A stretch of DNA of 64,000 nt from Fusobacterium nucleatum_L (GTDB lineage Bacteria > Fusobacteriota > Fusobacteriia > Fusobacteriales > Fusobacteriaceae), in contig NZ_CP077172.1 in the NCBI RefSeq assembly GCF_050231725.1, positions 558,001-622,000 of the forward strand, written 5' to 3'. The notes beneath the pieces are model-generated. The model worked only from the letters and a program-made list of their open reading frames with translations. It had not been told where the DNA came from and searched no databases. The translations under genes were made by a program, and so were the position numbers. Numbering within the stretch: the first letter of the stretch is position 1; each line of letters starts with the position of its first letter. This document shows positions 9,115 to 17,501 of the stretch, one piece after another.

Positions 9115-10237
9115 TTTTTCTATCTCCAAAATATTGATAATAATAACACTTTATACCACCATTATATAGTTTCCGATTTTTAGTTGCTTTTTTATCAAAA
9201 GCTTTTTCGAACTCTTCATAAGAAGTAATTACATAGTAAGACCATTTGGCTAATTTCTTTTTACAAAAATTTCCAAAATTTCTATATAATTCTTCAATAT
9301 CTTCATCTCCCATAAGTCTTTCACCATAAGGTGGGTTTACTATCATTGCTCCATACTTAGCAGGACTTTCAATATCTTTAAAATCTTTAACTTCAAATAT
9401 TATATCTTCTTCAACTCCTGCTTTTTCTGAATTTTCTTTTGCAATCTCTATACTTCTTTCATCTATATCTGAGGCATAAATTTTTAATTCTTTTGATAAA
9501 TCTTCATTGGAAAAGGCTTCATCTCTTATATCCATCCAAAGATTTTTATCAATAATAGACCATTTTTCTGCTGCAAAATTTCTATTCGCTCCTGGTGCTA
9601 TGTTTCTAGCTATCATAGCAGCTTCTATTGCAATAGTCCCTGTTCCGCACATTGGATCAAGTAAGACTTCATCAGCTTTCCATTTAGATAAATAAACAAG
9701 TGCTGCTGCCAAAGTTTCTTTAATAGGTGCAAGCATTTTTAAGGCTCTATATCCTCTCTTGGTTAAAGATTCTCCTGAGCTATCAATCATAACAATAAAT
9801 ATATCCTTATGACATTGAATTTTTATAGAATATAAAGCACCATTTTCTAAAAAGATTTCTCTTTTATATTTTTCTTTTAATTTTTCAACAATTGCTTTTT
9901 TACTAATTCTTTGTATATCAGATTTTGAATATAGTTTAGATTTAACAGAACTTACCCAAGAAATAGGAAATTCTCCATTCTCATCTATAAAATCTTGCCA
10001 ATTAATAGCTTTTATATTTTGAAATAATTCTTCATAAGTTAAGGCTTTAAATTCTGCCATTTTAATAAACACTCTATCAGAGCATCTTAAATGTATATTA
10101 GCTTTAACTAAATCTTTAAAATCTCCTTCAAATTCAACTCTACCATCAAAAACCTTTATATTTTTAAAACCTAAAGCAAGGCATTCATCTTTAACAATAC
10201 TTTCTAAACCCATAGTTGTAGAAGCTATAAATATCAT
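9098..10237 (-). CDS. THUMP-domain class I SAM-dependent rRNA methyltransferase (RlmL/YpsC type)
   Basis: The 379-residue enzyme has an N-terminal ferredoxin-like/THUMP region (about 1-155) and a Rossmann methyltransferase domain (about 160-379). Motif I reads LLDPMCGTGTIAIEAA, the adenine-loop Asp is in IYASDID, and the catalytic motif IV is VNPPYGERL. This combination is that of the bacterial 23S rRNA m2G2445 methyltransferase RlmL in its short form (B. subtilis YpsC), without the second RlmK domain of E. coli. Modification acts on the assembling 50S subunit. Its ATG overlaps the stop of the upstream permease gene as TAATG, so the two are translationally coupled. Confidence 0.85.
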   Translation of the reverse strand: MIFIASTTMGLESIVKDECLALGFKNIKVFDGRVEFEGDFKDLVKANIHLRCSDRVFIKMAEFKALTYEELFQNIKAINWQDFIDENGEFPISWVSSVKSKLYSKSDIQRISKKAIVEKLKEKYKREIFLENGALYSIKIQCHKDIFIVMIDSSGESLTKRGYRALKMLAPIKETLAAALVYLSKWKADEVLLDPMCGTGTIAIEAAMIARNIAPGANRNFAAEKWSIIDKNLWMDIRDEAFSNEDLSKELKIYASDIDERSIEIAKENSEKAGVEEDIIFEVKDFKDIESPAKYGAMIVNPPYGERLMGDEDIEELYRNFGNFCKKKLAKWSYYVITSYEEFEKAFDKKATKNRKLYNGGIKCYYYQYFGDRKNGYKH

Positions 10238-11325
10238 TATTTCCCCCCTTGCTTAGCCTTTAATAAATCTATATAAAATAATCTAATAATTGATAATATT
10301 GGAATTCCTAAGAACATTCCAACTAAACCAAATAAATTCCCAAAAATTATCATAGAAACTATTACCCAAAATGTATTAAGTCCAACTTTATTGCCTATTA
10401 TCTTTGGTCCTACTATAAAGCCATCAACCAATTGAGAAACTGTTATAGCAATCAATAAAATAATTGTTTTTATTGGTGCCACTAATAAAATTAAGAAAAA
10501 TGCTATAATTCCTCCAATAATAGAACCAACATAAGGTATCATATTCCCTACTCCTAATAAAATTGCACTCAAAGCTGCATAAGGAGTTCCTGTGACCAAT
10601 AAAATAATATATACACATAGACCAACTATTGTTGATACTATTATTTTTCCTGAAACATAACCTAAAAATATATCTTTTGACATTCTTAATTTATTCATAA
10701 CATATGGAGTATTTTTCACTCCAAATATAATTGTCATAATATTTTCTAATGTTTTTAAAAGATGTTTTTTATCTAATAGAATCAAAAAGGCTAATACAAA
10801 AGCTAGAAATAAATTTGTAAAACCTATTGTCCAGTCTATCAAACCTCCAAAAATAGTCGATACTATATCTTGTATACCTGTAATATTATTTTTAATAAAA
10901 TTTTTGAAATATATATCTATTTTATCCATATTTATAGTGTAGATATCCTTTTTGGCTAGATAATCAACTAGTTTTTCCCCAAAATCCGTTACTTTTTCTG
11001 AAAGATAAGGATATGCCTCATTCAAATCTTTTATTGAAGAAATTATCTCTGGAATTATCATTAAAAATAGAATCACGATTACTAATATAACCAAAATTAT
11101 TGATAAACTTATTGCTAATACATCATTTATTTTACTTTTTTTCTTCAAATATTTTACTATTGGCTCTAAAAGAATAGCTATAAATATTGACATTATTACT
11201 GTCATAAAATAATCTTTCCACTTTCCTATTATAGCTCCAAATCTTTCTGGACTTGTAAAATATGATTGTAATATTACAAAAATAAATACTATCCCAATAA
11301 TTTTTAATATGTTTTTTAAATTCAT
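10237..11325 (-). CDS. AI-2E family (PerM/YtvI-type) permease
   Basis: The 362-residue membrane protein has the AI-2E transporter family layout: two N-terminal helix pairs, a polar stretch around 90-150 on the outer side, then a cluster of helices with GNMIPYVGSIIGGIIAF, VDGFIVGPKIIG and the closing GIPILSIIRLFY, all typical of the family. Members have been linked to autoinducer-2 export, sodium/proton exchange or other solute flux; the name is not proof of function. It lies between the NusG-II gene (23 bases upstream) and the rRNA methyltransferase gene (overlapping). Confidence 0.8.
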   Translation of the reverse strand: MNLKNILKIIGIVFIFVILQSYFTSPERFGAIIGKWKDYFMTVIMSIFIAILLEPIVKYLKKKSKINDVLAISLSIILVILVIVILFLMIIPEIISSIKDLNEAYPYLSEKVTDFGEKLVDYLAKKDIYTINMDKIDIYFKNFIKNNITGIQDIVSTIFGGLIDWTIGFTNLFLAFVLAFLILLDKKHLLKTLENIMTIIFGVKNTPYVMNKLRMSKDIFLGYVSGKIIVSTIVGLCVYIILLVTGTPYAALSAILLGVGNMIPYVGSIIGGIIAFFLILLVAPIKTIILLIAITVSQLVDGFIVGPKIIGNKVGLNTFWVIVSMIIFGNLFGLVGMFLGIPILSIIRLFYIDLLKAKQGGK

Positions 11326-11348
11326 TTAATCGATTAACCTCTTTATTA

Positions 11349-11741
11349 TTACCTTGCTACAAAATCTATATCTGAATCATCTTCAGAATCTCCAATAACT
11401 TTTATTACAAGTCTGTCTGGAATACCAATTATAACCTCACCTGGAGATTTTATGAAACCTTGTTTTACAGCTATTTTAAGTGGTGAATTGGAAGTTGTTA
11501 CTCTTACCATATTATCTTTAAATTGTACATTACAACCACCCAAATTAGTTTCAACAAAAATATTTTTCTCTTCTTCTTGTAAAGGATAGACATATTTTAA
11601 TTCTCCATCAACCCATATTTCTGCCTTAGCTCCCTTAATGTCTTTAAATCCACTTATTTTTAAAATGAGTGTAGAGAAAAAAATTACCAAGAAGATATAA
11701 ATAACTAAATCCCCTATTTTAAAGTATTTAGTTTTTTTCAT
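11349..11741 (-). CDS. NusG domain II-containing membrane-anchored protein
   Basis: The 130-residue protein has one N-terminal membrane helix (about 8-27) and an extracytoplasmic beta-rich domain. It fits the NusG-domain-II family of small proteins (DUF in many Firmicutes and Fusobacteria): a KAEIWVDGELKYVYPL strand pair, the GGCNVQFKDNMVRV core and a GFIKSPGEVIIGIPDRLVI end. Despite the name it is not a transcription factor. The function is unknown. The ATG at 11741 or an in-frame TTG at 11747 may start it; the GGGAG site spaces better with the TTG. It overlaps the end of psd by about 14 bases, so translation is probably coupled. Confidence 0.75.
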   Translation of the reverse strand: MKKTKYFKIGDLVIYIFLVIFFSTLILKISGFKDIKGAKAEIWVDGELKYVYPLQEEEKNIFVETNLGGCNVQFKDNMVRVTTSNSPLKIAVKQGFIKSPGEVIIGIPDRLVIKVIGDSEDDSDIDFVAR

Positions 11742-12630
11742 TTCCAAATTTTTCTCCCATATAAATTCTTGTTTCTATTCTGTTTCGAGTATTTTCTATT
11801 ATGTCTTTATCTATAATAACTTTATCTTTTTCAAAGACTAAGATACAAGTTGAACCTCCAAATAAGAAATAACCTTTTTCTTCTCCTTTTTTTACAGAAG
11901 AATTTTCTTTATATGTCTGTACTATCCCACCAACCATAGTGGCTCCGATATCAAACATTGCAATATCTCCAAATTTTTCTGTTTTTAATATAGCATATTC
12001 TCTTTTATTTTCACAAAAAATTCTAAAATTTGTTTTTATAGCATGAGTTGATACTGAATAATAATCCCCAGAAATCTTTTTAACTTCTGAAATTTCTCCA
12101 TCTACTGGAAAATGAAATCTATGATAATCAGCAGGTGCCAATCTTATTATTACAAATGTACCATCTTCATATTTTTTTGCCAATTTTTTATCGTTAAAAA
12201 ACTCTTCTAATGTAAATTCAGAACCTTTCACAAAAAATTTATCAACTTCTTTTATATTTTGATAAGCTAAAATCTTTCCATCAGCTGGAGATACAATTAC
12301 ATTTTCATTATAGTCTATCTTTCTAGCACCATCTTTTAACTCACGATAAAAGAAGTCATTAAAACTTATATAATCCTCTATTGGTCTTTTGTATTCATTC
12401 ATATCTATTTCCATTTCTTCCACAAAAGATTTTATCTTTTCTTTTGACTCAGGTTTAGACATTTTTCTTCCATACCAATCAGATAAAAATTTTCTTTTTA
12501 CAACTGTGTGCAAAGTTAATTTTCCAAAAGGATTATAATATAAAAATTTTAAAGCTTCTTCTCCCATTACCTTTTCAGTTTTTATTTCACCAGTTTTTCT
12601 TTCTATATATTTTATTTTTTCAAACTTCAT
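11728..12630 (-). CDS. psd: Phosphatidylserine decarboxylase proenzyme
   Basis: The 300-residue proenzyme makes phosphatidylethanolamine from phosphatidylserine at the inner membrane. The visible landmarks are VSPADGKI (catalytic Asp), YHRFHFPVDG (His) and FGGST near the C-terminus, where self-cleavage before the Ser yields the pyruvoyl group; LGST is the commoner form and GGST is typical of the clostridial-type branch. The start at 12630 (MKFEKI) has AAGGAAAG seven bases ahead. An in-frame ATG at 12699 would add a 23-residue hydrophobic segment and overlap pncB by eight bases, but its ribosome site is poor. The N-terminal extension is discussed as a finding. Confidence 0.9.
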   Translation of the reverse strand: MKFEKIKYIERKTGEIKTEKVMGEEALKFLYYNPFGKLTLHTVVKRKFLSDWYGRKMSKPESKEKIKSFVEEMEIDMNEYKRPIEDYISFNDFFYRELKDGARKIDYNENVIVSPADGKILAYQNIKEVDKFFVKGSEFTLEEFFNDKKLAKKYEDGTFVIIRLAPADYHRFHFPVDGEISEVKKISGDYYSVSTHAIKTNFRIFCENKREYAILKTEKFGDIAMFDIGATMVGGIVQTYKENSSVKKGEEKGYFLFGGSTCILVFEKDKVIIDKDIIENTRNRIETRIYMGEKFGNEKN

Positions 12631-12691
12631 TTCACTTTCCTTGTTATATATTATAAAGCATATTACTACCAAGAAAATCAATATTTTTTTC

Positions 12692-14197
12692 TTAGACATT
12701 TTTTATCTTATTTATTAAGCCATATTTTAAATTTATTAAATCTGAAGATAAATCTACCTTATAGCTATGAGGATTTTCTAATCTCTTTCTTTCTGGTGAA
12801 ACCTTATTTAAAGAATCAAAATAATGTTTTTGAGATTTCATTATATCAAATAAATCTTCATATAACTTACTTTCAATATTTCCATTTTTTATATATTGTT
12901 TTGTTAATTTTATAAATGTGTATTTATCCTTTTCAATTAGGCTTGACTTAAATTCATATTTTTCATCTCTTATAGTAAAATCTTGATTACTTAATAACTT
13001 TTCTTTATCATTATCATTTTTAACAAGAGTTATCAAATCAGCATAAGCAAACCCTTCTCTGTCAAATATTCTATATACCTCTTTAAAACCAGGATTAGAA
13101 ATTTTTATAACATCTCCTGAAATTTTTATTAAAGGTTCTTCATCTAACTCAACTATTTTATATACTCCTCCAAAGCAAGGATATGATTTACTTACCGCTA
13201 TGGCATCACCAACACCATACATATCAACACATGCTCCTTGTTCACGAAGTGATCTAATTAGTTGTTCATCTAAAGCGTTAGTTAGAGTAATTTTTGCTTT
13301 CTTAAATCCTTCTTCATCAAATCTTTTACGACATTTTTTGGATTGATAAGCTAAGTCACCTGAGTCAAGTCTTACACCATAAATTCCTTCATAGTTATCA
13401 TCTATACCGCATTCTTTAAATGCCTTTATTGCATTTTCAATCCCAATATGGATAGTGTCATAAGTATCAACTAAAAGAATTAAAGAGTTACTTTTTCTTT
13501 GTCTTCTATGTTTTATAAAAGTAACAAAGGCTTCTTTTTCTGCTTCTGCTCCCACACCAAAAGATTGAATATATGAATGTGACATAGTTCCATTAGATGG
13601 TATTCCATATTTATATTCAGTTACTAAATTTGAGTGTCCAAAGCAACCTCCAATTACAGCTGCTTTATTTCCTTCAACTGCACTATCAAAACCATGTGCT
13701 CTTCTACTTCCAAAAGCTAAAACTTTTACTGGAGCTGCTGCTCTTGTAACCATAGATGCTTTTGTTGAAATTGCCATATTCATATTCATTATATTTAAAA
13801 TAGGTGTTTCTAAAATTTTCGCTTCTATCAAAGGAGCTTTTATAGTTATTACAGGCTCATTTGGATAAACAATTTCTCCATCTTGTATTGCATATAAATC
13901 TCCTGTAAACTTCATCTTAGATAAAAAATTTATAAGATGTTCTTCTTCTAAAATTTTTGAAAAGTATTTTCTTTTCTCTTCTTCTGATGTTGTATTTAAA
14001 ACTTCTATAAGATGTATAACTTCTTGTATTCCTGATACAACTGCAAAACCTCCATCTTCTGTTTTTCTAAAAAACATATCAAAGACAGCAATTTTATTTT
14101 GCATATTTTCCATAAGAAAAATGTCACTTTCTGTATATTGATATCTATCTGAGTTGATAACTCTTGCAAATTCTGTTAAAATAAAATCATTATTCAT
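12692..14197 (-). CDS. pncB: Nicotinate phosphoribosyltransferase
   Basis: The 501-residue enzyme makes nicotinate mononucleotide from nicotinate and PRPP using ATP, the entry step for salvaging nicotinate into NAD. Family blocks include GSRRAHGFDSAVEGNKAAVIGGCFG cut by conserved glycines, then GTMSHSYIQSFG, whose His is the residue phosphorylated in the family, and YGVRLDSGDLAY and GVGDAI in the phosphate-binding barrel. The C-terminal extension (about 380-501) fits the longer bacterial form. It is the first gene of the minus-strand cluster, with its own promoter at 14237-14264, and diverges from dtd. NAD kinase is encoded 5 kb away in a different operon. Confidence 0.92.
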   Translation of the reverse strand: MNNDFILTEFARVINSDRYQYTESDIFLMENMQNKIAVFDMFFRKTEDGGFAVVSGIQEVIHLIEVLNTTSEEEKRKYFSKILEEEHLINFLSKMKFTGDLYAIQDGEIVYPNEPVITIKAPLIEAKILETPILNIMNMNMAISTKASMVTRAAAPVKVLAFGSRRAHGFDSAVEGNKAAVIGGCFGHSNLVTEYKYGIPSNGTMSHSYIQSFGVGAEAEKEAFVTFIKHRRQRKSNSLILLVDTYDTIHIGIENAIKAFKECGIDDNYEGIYGVRLDSGDLAYQSKKCRKRFDEEGFKKAKITLTNALDEQLIRSLREQGACVDMYGVGDAIAVSKSYPCFGGVYKIVELDEEPLIKISGDVIKISNPGFKEVYRIFDREGFAYADLITLVKNDNDKEKLLSNQDFTIRDEKYEFKSSLIEKDKYTFIKLTKQYIKNGNIESKLYEDLFDIMKSQKHYFDSLNKVSPERKRLENPHSYKVDLSSDLINLKYGLINKIKNV

Positions 14198-14236
14198 AAT
14201 ATTTATAAATACCTACCTTTAAAGATTATTCGATTA

Positions 14237-14264
14237 ATTATATCATATTTTTATTTTTTTCCAA
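14237..14264 (-). promoter_or_regulatory. Promoter of the pncB cluster
   Basis: Minus strand: TTGGAA (14259-14264), 16-base spacer, TATAAT (14237-14242), 40 bases before the pncB ATG. Confidence 0.6.
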
Positions 14265-14324
14265 AATATTAATTTGTCTTTATAAGTGAACTTTATATAT
14301 CTAAAATAATACGAGGTGATTTTA

Positions 14325-14780
14325 ATGAGAACAGTTATACAAAGAGTTAAGTACGCAAAAGTAAGCGTTGATGGAAAAATCTTAGGAGAAATTGATAAGG
14401 GGCTTCTAGTTCTTTTAGGCATTACACATGAAGATAGCCTAAAAGAAGTTAAATGGCTTGCTAATAAAACTAAAAATTTAAGAATTTTTGAAGATGAAGA
14501 AGAAAGAATGAATTTGTCTTTAGAAGATGTAAAAGGAAAAGTTTTAATAATTTCTCAATTTACTCTTTATGGAAATTCAATTAAGGGAAATAGACCATCT
14601 TTTATTGATGCTGCAAAACCAGATATAGCAAAAGATTTATATTTAAAATTTATTGAAGAATTCAAAACTTTTGGTATAGAAACATACGAAGGAGAATTCG
14701 GTGCTGATATGAAAGTAGAACTTTTAAATAACGGACCAGTAACAATAATTATTGATACTAAGGATGCAAACATCAAATAA
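14325..14780 (+). CDS. dtd: D-aminoacyl-tRNA deacylase
   Basis: The 151-residue protein hydrolyses D-amino acids mischarged on tRNA (and Gly from tRNA-Ala), a cytoplasmic proofreading role. The two diagnostic motifs are present: SQFTLYG around residue 77 and the Gly-cisPro motif in NNGPVTI near the C-terminus; GNRPSF and the KPDIA region also fit. The ATG at 14325 is chosen because GAGGTG lies seven bases ahead; an in-frame GTG at 14316 lies inside that ribosome site. A strong promoter for the following gene begins eleven bases after its stop, so the two may be separate transcription units. Confidence 0.93.
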   Translation: MRTVIQRVKYAKVSVDGKILGEIDKGLLVLLGITHEDSLKEVKWLANKTKNLRIFEDEEERMNLSLEDVKGKVLIISQFTLYGNSIKGNRPSFIDAAKPDIAKDLYLKFIEEFKTFGIETYEGEFGADMKVELLNNGPVTIIIDTKDANIK

Positions 14781-14790
14781 AAAAATTTTA

Positions 14791-14818
14791 TTGACATTTT
14801 CTTTAACTGTGTTATACT
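14791..14818 (+). promoter_or_regulatory. Strong sigma-70 promoter for the small membrane protein pair
   Basis: TTGACA (14791-14796), 16-base spacer, TATACT (14813-14818). Both boxes are at or near consensus. The predicted RNA start is about 14825, 40 bases before the TTG start. Confidence 0.7.
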
Positions 14819-14864
14819 TTTTCATGGATATTTTTATCAATAAATACTAAGAGGTGAAATATAA

Positions 14865-15308
14865 TTGGAAAAAGTCTATAAAAGTAAGGTGTATAGAATC
14901 ATTTTCAATCTCTTATGTGCTACAGCACTTTCGTTTCTTATCTTTTGCATAGTACAAAATTGGTTAAGTAAACTAACTTCAATTATTATAGCTACCACAA
15001 TTTTCTTATTGTATGTATGGCTAGTGATATGGGGAAATTTTATTACTATAATTATCAATGATAAAGAACTCATTGTAAAAAATGGAAAAAAAGAAAATAG
15101 ATATGAATTTAATAAATACTATTTTCGTGCTAGAACTGTTTCTTCAAGTGGAGATACAGAATGTAGTTTGTATGCTATTGATGAAAACGGAGTAGAAACT
15201 TATATAGACTGTGAGTTAATTGGAATTAGTCAATTTAAAAATTTAATAAGTGATTTACAATTAGATATTGGTGTTAATAAATTAAATACAATAAAAAAGG
15301 ACAAATAA
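14865..15308 (+). CDS. Small membrane protein of unknown function (TTG start)
   Basis: This 147-residue protein has two hydrophobic helices (about 12-30 and 36-58) followed by a polar, beta-rich C-terminal domain of about 85 residues, a layout like small PH-like (YdbS/YdbT type) membrane proteins, though I cannot confirm that relationship. It starts with TTG: GAGGTG lies eight bases ahead and no in-frame ATG follows before the membrane helices. A near-consensus promoter precedes it. It is followed 18 bases later by another small membrane protein gene, and the two probably form one transcript. Confidence 0.65.
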   Translation: MEKVYKSKVYRIIFNLLCATALSFLIFCIVQNWLSKLTSIIIATTIFLLYVWLVIWGNFITIIINDKELIVKNGKKENRYEFNKYYFRARTVSSSGDTECSLYAIDENGVETYIDCELIGISQFKNLISDLQLDIGVNKLNTIKKDK

Positions 15309-15326
15309 TAAAAAAGGAGAAAAGTT

Positions 15327-15770
15327 ATGAAATTTATCTATCTTTATATTGGAGCAATGCTTATTTTTGGAATTGGATATTCATTTTTTATGCGTAATCG
15401 TATAAATAAAAGAAATAATGAAACACTTGAATGGTTAGAAAAAAATCCTAAGGCTGCGAAAGTCTATATCAAAACAAATTCAAGTTTATTTGCTTCTATC
15501 TTTACACCTAGTAGCATAAGACTTATTGCTATTGATGATAATTCACCTATGACTTATTTTACAGAAGGTATAAAACAAGGATTTTATCTTACACCTGGAA
15601 AACACACAGTAACTTCATCTTTTGAAAAAACTAGACCTGGTATTTTCTATAAGACTGTTACAACTAAATATGATCCTACAACACAAGAAGTAGAAGCAGA
15701 AGCAGAAAAAATATATGAATATTCTTTTGATAAAAAAAATGAACAATACACTTTCACAGAAATAAATTAA
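15327..15770 (+). CDS. Small membrane-anchored protein of unknown function
   Basis: The 147-residue protein has one N-terminal membrane helix (about 2-20), a short basic linker and a soluble domain that looks beta-rich (KVYIKTNSS, IRLIAIDD, GFYLTPGKHTVTSS). The last phrase, 'YLTPGKHTV', resembles the turn seen in PEGA-like or DUF2846-like domains, but I would not assign either. The C-terminal residues 120-147 are charged. AAAGGAG lies ahead of the ATG. It is the second gene behind the promoter at 14791 and ends at a strong bidirectional terminator. Confidence 0.6.
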   Translation: MKFIYLYIGAMLIFGIGYSFFMRNRINKRNNETLEWLEKNPKAAKVYIKTNSSLFASIFTPSSIRLIAIDDNSPMTYFTEGIKQGFYLTPGKHTVTSSFEKTRPGIFYKTVTTKYDPTTQEVEAEAEKIYEYSFDKKNEQYTFTEIN

Positions 15771-15776
15771 TATTAT

Positions 15777-15823
15777 AAAAAGAGAATTTTTTAAATTTTT
15801 ATTTTAAAAAATTCTCTTTTTTA
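15777..15823. terminator. Bidirectional terminator between small membrane gene and era
   Basis: AAAAAGAGAATTTTTTAAA (15777-15795) and its near-perfect reverse complement (15803-15821) flank a seven-base loop. A and T tracts on both sides allow termination from either direction. Confidence 0.75.
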
Positions 15824-15837
15824 TATTTAATCCAATT

Positions 15838-16731
15838 CTATTCTTCTTCAAAATAACCCATTTCTTTTAAAAATGGTTTTTTCTTTCTCCAATCATCTTT
15901 AACTTTTACCCAAAGTCCTAAATAGATTTTCTCTCCTAATAATTCTTCTATCTCTTTTCTAGCTTCCATTCCAATTTCTTTTAACATCTTACCATCTTTT
16001 CCAATGATAATACCTTTTTGAGAATCTCTTTCAACATAAATATTTATGTCAAATTTATCTTTTTTCCCTTCTTTTCTTTCTACATTTATTATTTCTATTG
16101 CAACAGAATGTGGTATTTCATCTCTTGTTTTCAATAAGATTTTTTCTCTAACTATCTCTGTTATTATTCTATAAGTGGACATATCTGTGTACATATCATC
16201 AGGATAATATTTAACACCTTCTTCTAAATAAGGATCTAATACTTCTAATAATTGACTTATACCAAAAGAATACATACCTGAAGCAAAAATTATTTTATCA
16301 AATTTTCCTAACTTTTCTTCTATTTCTTTTATTTTTTCTTCCTTTTGCTCGTCACTTATTAAATCAACTTTGTTCACTAGTAAAATTCTAGGCTTCTTAG
16401 AATTTTCATTTATTCTATCCATTACAAACATATCCCCAGTTCCTATTGGTTTAGAGGCATCAATTAAAAAAAGTATAATGTCTACATCTTTTAAAATCTT
16501 AACTGCAATATTAGTCATATATTCACCCAAAAGATGTTGTGGTTTATGTATTCCTGGTGTATCTATAAAAATGTATTGATTATCTTTAAAATTTAAAATT
16601 CCTTTTATATTATCTCTTGTTGTCCCTGCTTTGTCTGAAACAATAGCCACTTTTTCAGACACAAGTTTATTTATTAAAGTTGATTTACCAACATTTGGTC
16701 TACCCACAACAGCTATAAATCCTGCTTTCAT
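15838..16731 (-). CDS. era: GTPase Era
   Basis: The 297-residue GTPase binds the 3' end of 16S rRNA and checks 30S assembly. GTPase motifs are G1 GRPNVGKST (about 10-18), a TTRD switch, G3 DTPG and G4 NKVD; the C-terminal KH domain contains IIGKDGKMLKEIG and ends in WVKVKDDWRKK. It is the last gene of a tightly packed minus-strand group; its ATG overlaps the stop of the Xer-like gene as TAATG. The 3' end meets the bidirectional hairpin at 15777-15823. Confidence 0.95.
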   Translation of the reverse strand: MKAGFIAVVGRPNVGKSTLINKLVSEKVAIVSDKAGTTRDNIKGILNFKDNQYIFIDTPGIHKPQHLLGEYMTNIAVKILKDVDIILFLIDASKPIGTGDMFVMDRINENSKKPRILLVNKVDLISDEQKEEKIKEIEEKLGKFDKIIFASGMYSFGISQLLEVLDPYLEEGVKYYPDDMYTDMSTYRIITEIVREKILLKTRDEIPHSVAIEIINVERKEGKKDKFDINIYVERDSQKGIIIGKDGKMLKEIGMEARKEIEELLGEKIYLGLWVKVKDDWRKKKPFLKEMGYFEEE

Positions 16732-17501
16732 TAATTATCTCCTATTCCTATCTCAAAATATATTTTTCTAATATTTTTAACTAAGTCTTTTTCATCTTCT
16801 TGCATACAATTTTTTAAAGTTTTAAAATCTAAATTATATCTTTTTAAATCTGAAATAAAAGTTGATTTACCATAAGCTCCAAATAAAAATCTTTTTTCAA
16901 AAGCATATTTTTTATAATAATCTTTTAATTCCTCTTCCATAAGTTTATCTATATCATAACTTATAATCTTATTATTTCTTATTATAACAATCTTTTGAAA
17001 ATCATACTTTAATAAATCTTTAATCTGAATCTCAAAAATATTCACAAGGTTAATTTTATACTCAACTATCATCTTAGAAATAAGCTTCAATCTCATTTCA
17101 TTAAAATTATCTGATAAAGAGTTTATAAAATCTTGATATTCTCTTTGCTTAAATACAATGTTATTATTTTTATCAATAACTTCATCATCAAGTTTAGCAA
17201 TTGATAATTTATATTCAAATATTTTTTCTATATATCTATTTTTTAAAAGAAACTTATAAAAACCTCTTATTGTGCTATATTTTCTATTAAAAGTAGCTGA
17301 CTTATAATTTTTTTCTACATCAGAAAAATACTCATTAAATATCTTTTCATCAGTATTTAAAATATCTATATCTTTTTTTTTCAAAAATTCAAGATACTCA
17401 TTAATATCTAATTTATAAGCCTCAACCGTTGTTTGCAATAAATTTTTTTTTACTACTAAATTTTCTATATATTTTTCTAAAATGTTCACATCATACCTCA
17501 T
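16731..17501 (-). CDS. Xer-like tyrosine recombinase paralogue lacking catalytic residues
   Basis: The 256-residue protein has the SAM-like core-binding domain of XerC/XerD at its N-terminus (about 1-100): a YIENLVVKKNLLQTTVEAYKLD start and a YSTIRGFYKFLLKNRYIEK end, close to the family pattern. The C-terminal region has the right length but not the catalytic set: the TGLR-x-x-E segment reads MIVEYKINLVNIFE without the Arg, and neither the H-x-x-R box nor the LGH...Y end can be found. It is therefore unlikely to cut DNA. It overlaps recN by 11 bases and era by one. It may be a structural partner or a decayed but maintained paralogue. Confidence 0.65.
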   Translation of the reverse strand: MRYDVNILEKYIENLVVKKNLLQTTVEAYKLDINEYLEFLKKKDIDILNTDEKIFNEYFSDVEKNYKSATFNRKYSTIRGFYKFLLKNRYIEKIFEYKLSIAKLDDEVIDKNNNIVFKQREYQDFINSLSDNFNEMRLKLISKMIVEYKINLVNIFEIQIKDLLKYDFQKIVIIRNNKIISYDIDKLMEEELKDYYKKYAFEKRFLFGAYGKSTFISDLKRYNLDFKTLKNCMQEDEKDLVKNIRKIYFEIGIGDN

